A DNA stretch of 64,000 bases from Dongia rigui (lineage in GTDB: Bacteria > Pseudomonadota > Alphaproteobacteria > Dongiales > Dongiaceae): contig NZ_JAXCLX010000001.1 of NCBI RefSeq assembly GCF_034044635.1, positions 2,387,806-2,451,805 on the forward strand, read 5' to 3'. The notes under the pieces are model-generated. The model saw only the letters and a list, made by a program, of their open reading frames with translations. It searched no databases and had not been told where the DNA came from. A program made the position numbers and the translations under genes. Each line of letters opens with the position of its first letter. Position 1 is the first letter of the stretch. Shown here piece after piece: positions 55,286-64,000 of the stretch.

Positions 55286-56527
55286 ATGGGTAATCGGCAT
55301 TTCATCGTCATCGGTGCGGGGATCGTCGGCGTCTCGGCGGCTCTTTATCTGCAGAAGGACGGCAACCAGGTCACCGTGATCGATGGGCGCGATCCCGGCG
55401 AGGGGACGTCGAAGGGCAATGCTTCGGTCATCGCAACCGAATCCTGCATTCCGGTCGCGACTCCCGGCATCCTGTGGGATGTGCCGAAGATGCTGATGGA
55501 CCCGTTGAGCCCGCTCGCCATCCGTTGGTCCTATCTGCCGCAGATCGCGCCCTGGCTGATCCGCTTTGTGGCAGCCTCCAGCGAGAAGCGGGTGGAACAG
55601 ATCTCGATCGCATTGCGATCGGTGCTGGTGCATGCCTTGGCGGCGCACAAGGAACTGGCGGGGCTGGCCAACCAATCGCTGATGATCAAGGACACCGGCT
55701 GGCTCGGCGTCTTCGAGACCGACAAGAAGTTCGACAGCTATCAATGGGACTTGGCGCTGCAGAAGCGCCGCGGGGTCGAGTTCAAGATCCTGAAACAGGA
55801 AGAAATCCGCCAGTTCGAACCCAGCCTCAACCCGATCTATCGCCACGCCGTCTACTTCCCTGAAAATTCCTACGTCACCGACAATTTCGCCCTGGTGCAG
55901 CGCCTCGCCAACCAGTTCGTGGCGGGCGGCGGCAGAATCGTGAAAGCCGATGTCACCGGCTTCGAGATCGGCGCCGATGGACCCAAGGCGGTCAAGGCCG
56001 GCGGCAACACCTATCCTTGCGATGCCGTCGTCGTGGCAGCCGGCGCCTGGTCGAAGAAGCTTACCGCGATGCTGGGACACAAGGTGCCGCTGGATACCGA
56101 GCGCGGCTATCACGTGACCCTGCCCAACGCGCAGAAGCGGCCGCGCATGCCGATCTATTCCGCCGATCATTCCTTCGCCATCACACCGCTCGATGTGGGT
56201 TTGCGCTTTGCGGGCACGGTGGAACTGGGCGGGCTCGATCTGCCGCCCAATTACGATCGCGCGCAGAAGCTGATGAATCATGGCAAGCGCATGTTCGGCG
56301 ATTTGGACGAAACCGGGCGCAGCGATTGGATGGGCTTCCGCCCCTCGATGCCGGATTCGGTGCCGGTCATCGCCCAGGGCGAGCGGTTCAAGAACACGTT
56401 TTTCGGTTTCGGCCACGGCCATATCGGCCTGACGCTGGGGCCGGTGACGGGCCGCATCATCGCCGATCTCGCCGCTGGCCGCGATCCGGGCGTGGATCTT
56501 GCGCCTTTCCGCATCGATCGGTTCTGA
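55286..56527 (+). CDS. DadA-like FAD-dependent D-amino-acid dehydrogenase/oxidoreductase
   Basis: A 413-aa DAO-family flavoprotein. FAD motif: FIVIGAGIVGVSAALYLQKD (GxGxxG at 10-15). Also SKGNASVIATESCIPVATPG, DAVVVAAGAWSKKL and a C-terminal GFGHGHIGLTLGPVTGRIIA. These match DadA-type dehydrogenases that oxidise D-amino acids (D-Ala) to 2-oxo acids, although substrate specificity is not readable. It lacks the GcvT half present in the two genes at the left end. Confidence 0.85.
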   Translation: MGNRHFIVIGAGIVGVSAALYLQKDGNQVTVIDGRDPGEGTSKGNASVIATESCIPVATPGILWDVPKMLMDPLSPLAIRWSYLPQIAPWLIRFVAASSEKRVEQISIALRSVLVHALAAHKELAGLANQSLMIKDTGWLGVFETDKKFDSYQWDLALQKRRGVEFKILKQEEIRQFEPSLNPIYRHAVYFPENSYVTDNFALVQRLANQFVAGGGRIVKADVTGFEIGADGPKAVKAGGNTYPCDAVVVAAGAWSKKLTAMLGHKVPLDTERGYHVTLPNAQKRPRMPIYSADHSFAITPLDVGLRFAGTVELGGLDLPPNYDRAQKLMNHGKRMFGDLDETGRSDWMGFRPSMPDSVPVIAQGERFKNTFFGFGHGHIGLTLGPVTGRIIADLAAGRDPGVDLAPFRIDRF

Positions 56528-56534
56528 CCGTATC

Positions 56535-57077
56535 ATGCGCGCGCCGGACAAGCCGTCGGTTGGTGATTTTTCGCTGCGGCTGCTGCTGCCTTCCGACGCG
56601 CCGCAATACCGCTCGTTCCGGCTCAACAACCTTAAGCGCTATCCGACCCTGTTCCGCGCCGATGCGGCGGAAGAGGCGCTAAAGCCCCTCGCCACGTCTG
56701 AACGGCGCTTGAAACCCACGCCGCTCAACCGCTGGCAGGGTGCCTTCGACGGCGGTGGCATTCTCATCGGTGCCGTCGGCTTTCGGCGCGAGCCCGGTGC
56801 CAAGCGTCAGCATATCGGACAGGTCATCGGCCTGTCCGTGGCGCCCGACTGGCAGGGGAAGGGCATCGCCACCGCCTTGATGCTCGATGTGATCGACTAT
56901 GCGCGCCGGCTCGACGGCATGCGGCAGCTCCAACTGACGGTTACCATTCCGAACCCCGCGGCCGAACAGCTCTATGATCGGCTTGGCTTCCAGGTCTTCG
57001 GGCTGGAGGAGGATGCGCTGAGGATCGGCGGCGAATCGCATCCAAAACAGCACCGCCAATTGCTCCTCGACCGCTAA
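56535..57077 (+). CDS. GNAT family N-acetyltransferase
   Basis: A 180-aa GNAT protein. The acetyl-CoA loop is IGLSVAPDWQGKGIATALML, followed by AAEQLYDRLGFQVFGLEEDA, the standard C-terminal strand-helix. It starts 8 nt after the DadA-like gene, so it is probably co-transcribed. The substrate is unknown. Confidence 0.85.
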   Translation: MRAPDKPSVGDFSLRLLLPSDAPQYRSFRLNNLKRYPTLFRADAAEEALKPLATSERRLKPTPLNRWQGAFDGGGILIGAVGFRREPGAKRQHIGQVIGLSVAPDWQGKGIATALMLDVIDYARRLDGMRQLQLTVTIPNPAAEQLYDRLGFQVFGLEEDALRIGGESHPKQHRQLLLDR

Positions 57078-57185
57078 GCAATTGATCCATAAAGAAAGAC
57101 GGCGGGAGTCGCAGGCTTGACGTAAGGCCAGCGCCGCCTAGGATGGCGCCCGATTCACGCCTTTAGCCGAAAGCCGATTCCCCTT

Positions 57186-59432
57186 ATGGCCAAAAAAGCC
57201 ACGTCCACCACCCCGCCCCCACAGGGCGAGATCAAATTGACCAACCTCGCCGAGGCTCTGGGCGAGCGGTATCTCTCTTACGCGCTCTCGACCATCATGT
57301 CCCGTTCGCTGCCCGATGTGCGCGACGGGTTGAAGCCGGTGCATCGGCGCATCCTCTATTCCATGCGGCAGTTGAAGCTCGATCCGGGCTCAGGCTTCAA
57401 GAAGTCGGCGCGCGTGGTCGGCGACGTCATGGGTAAGTTCCATCCCCATGGCGATGCCTCGATCTATGACGCCATGGTGCGCCTGGCGCAGGATTTCGCC
57501 GTGCGTTATCCGATGGTCGAAGGCCAGGGCAATTTCGGCTCGATCGATGGCGATAACCCCGCCGCCATGCGCTATACCGAAGCGCGCCTGACCGAAGCTG
57601 CGGCCCTCATGCTGCAGAACATGGACGAGGACACGGTCGATTTCCGGGCCTCCTATGACGGCGAGAACCAGGAACCGACCATCCTGCCGGCGGCCTTCCC
57701 GAACCTCCTTGCCAACGGCTCGCAGGGCATCGCGGTCGGCATGGCGACCAGCATTCCGCCGCATAACGTTGCCGAGATCTGTGACTGCCTCACGCATCTC
57801 CTCAAAACGCCCAATGCGCGCATCGAGACGCTGGTGAATTTGATGCCGGGGCCGGATTTCCCCACCGGCGGCATCATCGTCGAAAGCCGCGAGACCATCG
57901 TCGAGGCCTATCGCACCGGGCGCGGCTCGTTCCGTGTCCGCGCCAAATGGGTAAAGGAGGATCTGAAAGGCGGCGGCTTCCAGATCGTCGTCACCGAGAT
58001 TCCCTACCAGGTCGCAAAATCGCGCCTTATTGAGAAGATCGCCGAGCTGCTGCAGGACAAGAAGCTGCCCTTCCTCGACGATATCAACGATGAATCGACC
58101 ACCGATATCCGCCTGGTGCTGACGCCGAAGTCGCGCAATATCGAGCCCGAGCATCTGATGGAACAGCTGTTCCGCCAGACCGATCTCGAGACGCGCTTCA
58201 GCCTCAACATGAACGCGCTCGACGCCAACCAGACGCCGCGCGTCATGCCGCTCAACGAGGTGCTGCAGGCCTATCTCGACCACCGCCGCGTCGTGCTGCA
58301 GCGGCGCTCGAAGTTCCGCCTGGCCGAGATCGAGCGGCGCCTTGAAATCCTCGACGGCTATCTCGTCGCCTATCTCAATATCGACGAGGTGATCCGCATC
58401 ATCCGCTTCGAAGACGACCCCAAGGCCGTCATGATGAAGAAGTGGAAGCTCACCGACACGCAGACCGATGCCATCCTCAACATGCGTTTGCGCGCGTTGC
58501 GCAAGCTCGAGGAAATGGAGATCAAGGGCGAGCACAAGGAACTCAGCGCCGAGAAGAAGACCTTGCTGGCATTGCTTCAGTCGGACGACAAGCAATGGGA
58601 AGCGATCGGCACGGAAGTGCAGGAGCTCAAAAAACTCTACGGTCCGAAGACGGCGCTGGGCAAGCGCCGCACCGATCTCGGCGAGGCGCCCTCGGCCGTG
58701 GTCATTCCGCTCGAATCCCTCATCGAGCGCGAGCCGATCACGGTCGTCTGCTCGTCGAAGGGTTGGATCCGCAGCATGAAGGGTCATGTCGAGGAAGGCG
58801 CCGAGATCAAATTCAAGGAAGGCGATTGGGGCAAGTTCCAGCTCCATGCCGAAACGACCGACAAGCTGGTGATCTTCTGCACCAACGGCAAGTTCTATAC
58901 CATCGGCTGCGACAAGCTGCCGGGCGGGCGTGGCCATGGTGAGCCGGTCAGGCTCTATATCGACCTCGGCAATGAGCACGACATCGTCGCCATGATGATC
59001 CACAAGCCCGACGAGAAGCTGCTGGTGGCCAGCCATGACGGGCGCGGCTTCGTGGTACCCACCAACGAGATCCTGGCGCAGACCAAGAACGGCCGCCAAG
59101 TCCTTACCGTGCCGGAAGGCGAGGAAGCCAATGTCTGCGTGCCGGCCAATGGCGACATGGTCGCCGTCATCGGCGACAACCGGAAGCTGCTCATCTTCAA
59201 GCTCAATGAGATTCCGGAAATGACTCGCGGCCGCGGCGTCATGCTGCAGAAATACAAGGATGGCGGCCTCTCCGATGCCAAGGTCTATACCAAGGCGGCG
59301 GGGTTGACCTGGCGCCTCGGCGACAAGACCCGCACCGAGACGCACGCCAATCTCAAGGATTGGATCGGCGAGCGGGCGCAAGCCGGCCGCCTGCCGCCCT
59401 CCGGCTTCCCCAAGGCCAATAAGTTCGGCTGA
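57186..59432 (+). CDS. parC: DNA topoisomerase IV subunit A
   Basis: A 748-aa type IIA topoisomerase subunit that decatenates daughter chromosomes with ParE. It has [20 protein letters not shown], the quinolone-region [17 protein letters not shown], and the catalytic Tyr in [14 protein letters not shown]. The C-terminal beta-propeller blades ([20 protein letters not shown]) lack the GyrA box, separating it from GyrA. Serine/alanine state at the resistance position: DASIYD, i.e. Ala-Ser. Confidence 0.94.
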   Translation: MAKKATSTTPPPQGEIKLTNLAEALGERYLSYALSTIMSRSLPDVRDGLKPVHRRILYSMRQLKLDPGSGFKKSARVVGDVMGKFHPHGDASIYDAMVRLAQDFAVRYPMVEGQGNFGSIDGDNPAAMRYTEARLTEAAALMLQNMDEDTVDFRASYDGENQEPTILPAAFPNLLANGSQGIAVGMATSIPPHNVAEICDCLTHLLKTPNARIETLVNLMPGPDFPTGGIIVESRETIVEAYRTGRGSFRVRAKWVKEDLKGGGFQIVVTEIPYQVAKSRLIEKIAELLQDKKLPFLDDINDESTTDIRLVLTPKSRNIEPEHLMEQLFRQTDLETRFSLNMNALDANQTPRVMPLNEVLQAYLDHRRVVLQRRSKFRLAEIERRLEILDGYLVAYLNIDEVIRIIRFEDDPKAVMMKKWKLTDTQTDAILNMRLRALRKLEEMEIKGEHKELSAEKKTLLALLQSDDKQWEAIGTEVQELKKLYGPKTALGKRRTDLGEAPSAVVIPLESLIEREPITVVCSSKGWIRSMKGHVEEGAEIKFKEGDWGKFQLHAETTDKLVIFCTNGKFYTIGCDKLPGGRGHGEPVRLYIDLGNEHDIVAMMIHKPDEKLLVASHDGRGFVVPTNEILAQTKNGRQVLTVPEGEEANVCVPANGDMVAVIGDNRKLLIFKLNEIPEMTRGRGVMLQKYKDGGLSDAKVYTKAAGLTWRLGDKTRTETHANLKDWIGERAQAGRLPPSGFPKANKFG

Positions 59433-59608
59433 ACCTGGCAAATCCGCGGTCGATGCTTGATGACCGGCGCCGACCGCGCCATCGCCTGATCAACGGCGAT
59501 CCGTCCTTCGGGCGGGTCGCCGCTGAAGAGCCGCCGCCGGCAGATGCCTCGCTCCCGCCGCTGCCCCCATCATCTCGCATGAATTCGCCGTGCAGTCGCT
59601 CCTGGCGT
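59433..59608. other. non-coding region between parC and the bufferin promoter
   Basis: No gene or clear terminator is seen after parC. The stretch is GC-rich, with short self-complementary runs such as GCCGCCGCCGGC. Confidence 0.35.
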
Positions 59609-59634
59609 GTAACAAAGCCCGGCCAAGCCTCGAA
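59609..59634 (+). promoter_or_regulatory. ECF-type promoter upstream of the bufferin operon
   Basis: GTAACA (59609-59614), 16 nt, then CGAA (59631-59634) closely fits the GTAACC-N16-CGAA consensus I recall for SigF-type ECF sigma factors that drive bufferin genes in Caulobacter. It leaves a 5' leader of about 100 nt before bufA. The sigma factor gene is not in the window. Confidence 0.55.
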
Positions 59635-59747
59635 TTCAATGAGGCAAGCCGCCGTGGCTTAGATGCGGTGCCCGCCGACCGGCAGGCGCCCGGGGCAGCC
59701 TGCGATCAAAGCTCGACAACCATAATAGAACGAATTGGGAGAGATTC

Positions 59748-60011
59748 ATGACTGCGATGACAAAGATCACCGGCGCCACTTTCGCCGCCGCCGCCATGGC
59801 CTTGTTGGCCGGCGGATCGATCAGCCTCACCACCACGCCGGCCCAGGCCGATGCCGTGCATTGCGCCGGCATCAATGGCTGCAAGGGCCAGGGCTCCTGC
59901 AAGAGCGCCAGCAACGAATGCAAGGGGCAGAACACCTGCAAGGGCCAGGGCTGGATCGAGCAGCCGAGCGCCGACGCCTGCACCGGCGCTGGCGGTACGG
60001 TCGTGAAGTAA
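59748..60011 (+). CDS. bufA: bufferin precursor (BufA2-like, six-cysteine metallophore RiPP)
   Basis: An 87-aa precursor. A Sec-type signal (AAAAMALLAGG through TPAQA) is probably cleaved after residue 34. The mature part carries six cysteines at 39, 45, 51, 58, 64 and 78 in GK-rich repeats (CKGQGSC; CKGQNTC). This matches bufferins, ribosomal peptides whose cysteines are modified by a DUF692 enzyme to bind copper in the periplasm. GGGAGAG precedes the ATG. bufB and bufC follow. Confidence 0.85.
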   Translation: MTAMTKITGATFAAAAMALLAGGSISLTTTPAQADAVHCAGINGCKGQGSCKSASNECKGQNTCKGQGWIEQPSADACTGAGGTVVK

Positions 60012-60106
60012 CGCGGCCGTTGGGTTGGGCGGGCGGCCTCATCCCCGTGGCTGCCGCCCGCCCGCATTCTTTCAGCACCCGAAACTTCCGGCATGGAGGG
60101 GTGATC

Positions 60107-60955
60107 TTGCGCGATGCGGTGACTGGCTTTGGCCTGGGCCTCAGGCCGACACATTATGCGGCGCTCAGCGAGCACGCGGCGACAATGGCGCGGCGTGTCG
60201 ATTGGCTCGAGATCATCTCGGAAAACTACATGGGCGTCGGCGGCAAGCCGCGGCGCCACCTGTTGGAGTTGCGGCGGCACTATCCGATGGTGATGCACGG
60301 CGTCTCGCTGTCCATCGGCAGCACGGCGCCGCTTGAGCGCGACTATCTGCGGGCGCTGAAGTCCCTCGCCGACGAGATCGAGCCCGCCTGGATCTCCGAT
60401 CACCTGTGCTGGACCGGCATCGCCGGCCGCAACATGCATGACCTGCTGCCATTGCCCTTTACCGAAGAAGCGCTGGACCATGTGGTGGGGCGTGTCATGG
60501 CGGTGCAGGAGCATCTCGGCGCGCCGATCCTGCTCGAGAACACGTCGAGCTATGTCACCTATCCGGAATCGGCCATGCCCGAATGGGAATTCATTGTGGC
60601 ACTCGCCAAGCGGACCGGCTGCGCACTGCTGCTCGACGTCAACAACGTCTATGTCAATTCGGTCAACCATGGGTTCAATCCGCTGACATTCATCGACGCC
60701 CTGCCGAAGACCTTGGTGCGCCAGATCCATCTGGCCGGGCATGAGGATCACGGCACCCATATCATCGACACCCATGATCACGACGTGGCGCCGCCGGTCT
60801 GGCAGCTTTATGCCGCGGCGGTGCGGCGCTTCGGCAGCGTGCCGGCCATGATCGAGCGCGACGACCACATACCGCCTCTCTCTGCCTTGCTGGCCGAGCT
60901 TGACCAAGCGCGGGCCGTCGCCGCCGATGCCGTCCGCCAAGTCTTGGTGGCCTGA
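60107..60955 (+). CDS. bufB: DUF692 (MbnB/TglH-like) bufferin-modifying enzyme
   Basis: A 282-aa TIM-barrel multinuclear iron enzyme that converts bufferin cysteines to metal-binding heterocycles. FGLGLRPTHY starts the fold. Metal ligands are suggested by DWLEIISENYMG, HGVSLSIGS, ISDHLCWTG, LLDVNNVYVNS, IHLAGHEDH and IERDDHIPP. I set the start at TTG 60107 because GGAGGGG (60094-60100) lies 7 nt upstream; GTG 60101 would be too close. It overlaps bufC by one base. Confidence 0.88.
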   Translation: MRDAVTGFGLGLRPTHYAALSEHAATMARRVDWLEIISENYMGVGGKPRRHLLELRRHYPMVMHGVSLSIGSTAPLERDYLRALKSLADEIEPAWISDHLCWTGIAGRNMHDLLPLPFTEEALDHVVGRVMAVQEHLGAPILLENTSSYVTYPESAMPEWEFIVALAKRTGCALLLDVNNVYVNSVNHGFNPLTFIDALPKTLVRQIHLAGHEDHGTHIIDTHDHDVAPPVWQLYAAAVRRFGSVPAMIERDDHIPPLSALLAELDQARAVAADAVRQVLVA

Positions 60956-61698
60956 TGTCCCTCGAACAGCTGCAGCGTGCTTTCCAAGGCTATCTTCTGG
61001 GCCGCACGGCGCAGATGCCGTCCGTGAACGAGGCACGAGAGCGGCTGGACATCTACCGCCTTGGCTATGTCTCGCGCCTTGTCGAGGCGCTCGGCAACGA
61101 TTATCCCGGATTGAAGGCCCTGCTGGGCGCCACGGCATTTGCCGATGCCGCGCGCCGGTACATTGCGGACCATCCCTCGGCGCACTACTCGCTGCGCTGG
61201 TTGGGACAGGGGTTGCCGGACCATCTCGCGGCGCAGGGTGAGGCGCTGGCCGCCGGCATGGCGCGTTTCGATTGGGCCGTGGCTCTGGCATTCGACGCAG
61301 CGGATGAAGCCATCGTCGGCTTGCCCGATCTACTGGCGCTTCCAGCAGAAGCCTGGGCGCATTTCAGTCTGCGCTTTGCCGTCGCTGCCAGCCTCATCAC
61401 GGCCGACACAGCGACAGGCGATCTGCGGCGCGCCCTGTTGCACGATGAGCCGGTCAGCGAAGCGGTACCGGGCTTGTCGGTTGCCTGGCTCGTCTGGCGT
61501 TCGGGGGAAGATGTCCAATATCGAGCCCTGCCGGCAGACGAGGCCGCCTGCTTTGCGTGGATGCAAGGCGGCATGAGCTTTGCCCGGATGTGCGAAAGCC
61601 TGGCGCAGGATTTCCACGAGGCGAATGCGGCGCAACGTGGTGCCGAGATGCTGCAGGATTGGCTGCAGCGCGGATTGGTGTCGGAGATCGTCTGCTAA
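60955..61698 (+). CDS. bufC: DUF2063 bufferin partner protein
   Basis: A 247-aa protein with the N-terminal DUF2063 domain: LEQLQRAFQGYLLGRTAQMP, RLDIYRLGYVSRLVEALGND, YPGLKALLGATAFADAARRY. BufC is thought to present the precursor to BufB, as MbnC does for MbnB. It starts in the bufB stop (TGATG). Its 3' end overlaps the convergent caspase-like gene by 4 bases. Confidence 0.88.
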   Translation: MSLEQLQRAFQGYLLGRTAQMPSVNEARERLDIYRLGYVSRLVEALGNDYPGLKALLGATAFADAARRYIADHPSAHYSLRWLGQGLPDHLAAQGEALAAGMARFDWAVALAFDAADEAIVGLPDLLALPAEAWAHFSLRFAVAASLITADTATGDLRRALLHDEPVSEAVPGLSVAWLVWRSGEDVQYRALPADEAACFAWMQGGMSFARMCESLAQDFHEANAAQRGAEMLQDWLQRGLVSEIVC

Positions 61699-63386
61699 AG
61701 GTCGCGGGCGAGGCGGAAGCCGACGATGTTTTCGCGGCCCCAACCGTCCACCGCATAGCGGCGCGCGAAGCGGAAATCCCACTGCCCGTCGATCCAGCTG
61801 CCGCCGCGCGCGACGTGATCGGGACAGACATCGAGGATCACGGCGCTGCCGTCGCCGGGCGCGTCCTTATAGTCCGCTCGGTAACAATCCTGGACCCATT
61901 CCCAGACATTTCCTGCCATGTCGAACAGCTTGAAGCGGTTTGGCTGATAGGATCCCACCGCGGCGGTGTGAACGGCACCGTCTTCGCAGGGCGAGGCCTC
62001 GAGACCGGGATATTGCTTGTGCCCGCTGGCATCGAAGCTGTTGCCGATATGGCAGGCGTCGGCGGCACTGTTCTCTTCCCAAGGCAGGAAGCCCTGCCGG
62101 CCCGCGCGCGTGGCGTATTCCCATTCGGCCTCGGTCGGCAGACGATAGGTGGCGCCGGCCTTGTTGCTGAGCCACTCGGCATAGGCGATGGCATCGCGCC
62201 AGCTGACGCAGACGGCCGGCTCGTTGCCTTGCTGTGCGAAGCCGGGCTGCAGCCAGTTGGCGGAATCGTCGCTGCGCCCCTCCTTGTCGTCAGCCAGATA
62301 ACAATCCCCATCCGACATGTCGCGGCCGGTCGCATCGACAAAGGCCGTGAACTGATCCCGCGTGACTTCGGTGGTCATCAGCGCGAAGGGTGCGGCGATG
62401 CTGACCTTGTGGACCGGGCTTTCATCGGGCCGACGGTCTTCGTCTTCCTTCGGCGCGCCCATGACGAAGCGGCCGGCTGGGACGACCACCATGTCCGGGC
62501 AATCGGGGCAGTCGCGAAAGATCGTGCCGGCCTGGGGCGGTCCGGCCTCGGTCTGGCTGCGTGTGGTGGGTGCTGCCGTCTGGCTCGGGGGTGCCGCTGC
62601 CGCAGCCTCTGCCTCTGCCGGAGGGGCAGGTTGGGCGCTTTCGCGGAAATAGAAGGCGCCGGTCAGGGATGACGAATCCCACGGGATTTGCGCATCACCC
62701 GTGGCCTGCATGACCGCCACACGCACATTGCGGAACATCTCCTCGATCGGCGCCGGTGCCGCGGTGATCGCCTGGGCCAGGGCAGCGGCATAGGGGCTGT
62801 TGCCGTTGCTGCCATCCTGGGCGACATCGCCGGGTGCCGTTGAATAAGCGATGAAGCTGCCTTTGGGCGCGTCCATGCGCGCGAGGCCATTGCTGGCCGA
62901 GCGCAGGCTGCGCGGCAGCGGATTGTTGCGGCAGGCATCCAGGATGACGACATTCACCCGGTTGTTGGCAAATTCCATCTGTTTGAGCACCCAGCCGGCA
63001 TCGACCCCTTCGATCTCGGCATCGGCCTCGTTCTGGATCCGGGCGGCGAGGGGGATGAGGTAATTGGTCCCGCCGATCTGAACGCCGTGGCCGGCATAAT
63101 AAAAGAGCCCCGTGGCTTCGGGCCCGGCAGCGACCAGGGACTGGCCGAAATCCGAGATGGCCCGCTTCATCGCCTTCTGGTCGGCATCGACCAGGGTCGT
63201 GACGACAAAGCCGACTTCGGTCAAGGACTTGGCCATAAGCTCGGCGTCTCGGCCCGGATTGGGCAGGGCGCCGATGCCCGCATCATAACCGCCATTGCCG
63301 ATGACCAGGGCGATGCGGGGTGAAGCCTCGGCCGGCGACGGCGCCAGCAGAGATATCCACAGGATGAGAAGCAGAAGGCTGCGCAT
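61695..63386 (-). CDS. secreted caspase-like peptidase fused to a formylglycine-generating-enzyme/sulfatase-modifying domain
   Basis: A 563-aa protein. Signal peptide to about residue 21 (LLLLILWISLLAPSPAEA). A C14 caspase/metacaspase domain follows with His100 in YYAGHGVQ and Cys152 in VILDACRNNP, both catalytic residues intact. An Ala/Pro-rich linker (about 255-300) leads to an FGE-sulfatase domain (MVVVPAGRFVMGAPKEDEDR; YRLPTEAEWEYATRAG; MAGNVWEWVQDCY; VARGGSWIDG). This fold can be a true formylglycine enzyme or a C-type-lectin-like binding domain. Predicted periplasmic. Confidence 0.88.
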   Translation of the reverse strand: MRSLLLLILWISLLAPSPAEASPRIALVIGNGGYDAGIGALPNPGRDAELMAKSLTEVGFVVTTLVDADQKAMKRAISDFGQSLVAAGPEATGLFYYAGHGVQIGGTNYLIPLAARIQNEADAEIEGVDAGWVLKQMEFANNRVNVVILDACRNNPLPRSLRSASNGLARMDAPKGSFIAYSTAPGDVAQDGSNGNSPYAAALAQAITAAPAPIEEMFRNVRVAVMQATGDAQIPWDSSSLTGAFYFRESAQPAPPAEAEAAAAAPPSQTAAPTTRSQTEAGPPQAGTIFRDCPDCPDMVVVPAGRFVMGAPKEDEDRRPDESPVHKVSIAAPFALMTTEVTRDQFTAFVDATGRDMSDGDCYLADDKEGRSDDSANWLQPGFAQQGNEPAVCVSWRDAIAYAEWLSNKAGATYRLPTEAEWEYATRAGRQGFLPWEENSAADACHIGNSFDASGHKQYPGLEASPCEDGAVHTAAVGSYQPNRFKLFDMAGNVWEWVQDCYRADYKDAPGDGSAVILDVCPDHVARGGSWIDGQWDFRFARRYAVDGWGRENIVGFRLARDL

Positions 63387-63644
63387 CACACCACCCCCCG
63401 GATTGATCCGGCTCCAGGCTAATCACCTGCTCTATGCCAAGACAAGGGCAGCCGATTCTCTCGTTTCGCCCGTTTACGGTAATTAAATGACCAGTTGGGC
63501 TGCCACGGCATCCCGGAAACACCGGAAACTCCCACAATTGGGGGCAGGCTCGCCTTCCAACCCCATCGTATGGTAGCTATGCGCGCACCGTCCCATTGGC
63601 GTTAAGTCTTTGAAAAAGACTGATTTCAGGCTGGATTCTTCTGC
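63387..63644. other. intergenic region between the caspase-like gene and the rpsL promoter
   Basis: No gene is seen. It must hold the divergent promoter of the caspase-like gene, but I could not assign one. TCTTTGAAAAAGA (about 63607-63619) is a short inverted repeat. Confidence 0.35.
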
Positions 63645-63673
63645 TTGACCGGGGGTGGGGGAATCAATATATT
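63645..63673 (+). promoter_or_regulatory. promoter of the rpsL (str) operon
   Basis: TTGACC (63645-63650), a 17-nt spacer and TATATT (63668-63673) form a strong promoter about 265 nt before rpsL. Predicted transcription starts near 63680. Confidence 0.7.
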
Positions 63674-63699
63674 CCGCCCGCCTTTAAGGGGGCTGGTGG

Positions 63700-63733
63700 T
63701 AGACCTTTGGCGCGCAAGCGCCCCTTCAGTCTA
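63700..63733 (+). other. hairpin in the rpsL leader
   Basis: TAGAC (63700-63704) pairs with GTCTA (63729-63733) around an inner perfect hairpin GGCGC-GCAA-GCGCC (63709-63722) with a GNRA tetraloop-like cap. It lies near the predicted 5' end of a leader of about 260 nt, which could regulate ribosomal protein synthesis. Confidence 0.6.
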
Positions 63734-63937
63734 GACGCTGTCCCCGCTTAAGCATCCGAACGACATAGGGCTCCTCTGCCTAAGAGCATGAGCAATCTGG
63801 CGTTTTTAGCGACCGCATCGAGACGCGAAAGCGTCGGTAGTTCGATGAGGTCGCGTTTGCATATGGCACATTTGCAATGCGCAAATCTCGCGCCAATGGG
63901 CTCGGCCCGGACGCGCGAATGAGGTGAGGAAGAAGTA

Positions 63938-64000
63938 ATGCCGACGATTAACCAGCTGATCCGCCAGGGCCGTGCGCCCTTGAAGGCCCGTAACAAGGTC
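63938..64000 (+). CDS. rpsL: 30S ribosomal protein S12 (partial, cut by window end)
   Basis: The first 21 codons, MPTINQLIRQGRAPLKARNK and V, match the start of ribosomal protein S12. GAGGAAGAA precedes the ATG. The gene runs past the window; rpsG, fusA and tuf would be expected next. Confidence 0.95.
   Translation, partial: MPTINQLIRQGRAPLKARNKV

Noticed and set aside
57390..59441. A 683-codon open frame on the minus strand
   Set aside because: It is antisense to parC over its whole length, has no family resemblance and an Arg/His/Asp-rich composition typical of high-GC shadow frames.

Overview
This window looks like chromosomal DNA of a high-GC alphaproteobacterium, probably in or near the Rhodospirillales. 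The evidence is the housekeeping order RSH ((p)ppGpp synthetase/hydrolase)-acpS-lepB-rnc-era-recO, a bactofilin/M23 pair, a glutathione-dependent formaldehyde pathway, and 78-90 nt palindromic intergenic elements of a type common in alphaproteobacteria. The assignment is by recognition of protein families, not by a database search.

Layout. 0.2-5.3 kb: two tandem dimethylglycine/sarcosine dehydrogenase-like flavoproteins with GcvT folate domains. 5.5-10.4 kb: a DUF1003 membrane protein, a soluble chemoreceptor-like protein, a DnaQ-type exonuclease followed by a CBS/DUF294 nucleotidyltransferase, two overlapping mini-genes for single-span membrane peptides (29 and 37 aa), and a minimal zincin. 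10.5-16.9 kb: formaldehyde detoxification (adhC/frmA-fghA), a YdcH-like protein, a dihydroorotase-thiolase overlap and an AcuI-like reductase.

16.9-34.1 kb: a compact podovirus-type (T7/BPP-1-like) particle cluster. An S24-peptidase repressor sits beside two promoters that carry palindromes with ATGCG half-sites. Four small early genes follow, then a late promoter placed immediately upstream of a terminator-like hairpin, then terminase, GNAT-like virion protein, portal, Bbp19-like protein, scaffold, capsid, tail tubes, internal virion proteins, fibre and small membrane proteins. I find no integrase, no replication or RNA polymerase genes and no recognisable endolysin. The cluster is either a remnant prophage or a domesticated, gene-transfer-agent-like particle locus. 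Two capsid-region hairpins share one 12-nt loop on unrelated perfect stems.

34.2-52.7 kb: a short-form cysD plus a cysN-cysC fusion, an M23 peptidase-bactofilin pair, serine/threonine dehydratase, lytic transglycosylase, dapA, smpB, a family 5 uracil-DNA glycosylase, a NYN nuclease, folK, rpoZ, RSH, acpS, lepB, rnc, era and recO.

52.7-55.2 kb: a probable acquired toxin module. A 466-aa protein with a C-terminal ParB-like toxin domain overlaps a SUKH-like immunity gene, followed 6 bases later by kptA (RNA 2'-phosphotransferase), a possible damage/immunity/repair cassette. 55.3-59.4 kb: a DadA-like oxidase, a GNAT protein and parC. 59.6-61.7 kb: a bufferin (metal-binding RiPP) operon bufA-bufB-bufC behind a match to an ECF promoter, convergent with a secreted caspase/formylglycine-generating-enzyme fusion. 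The window ends at the first 21 codons of rpsL, after a strong promoter and a long structured leader.

No rRNA, tRNA, CRISPR array or insertion sequence was recognised.
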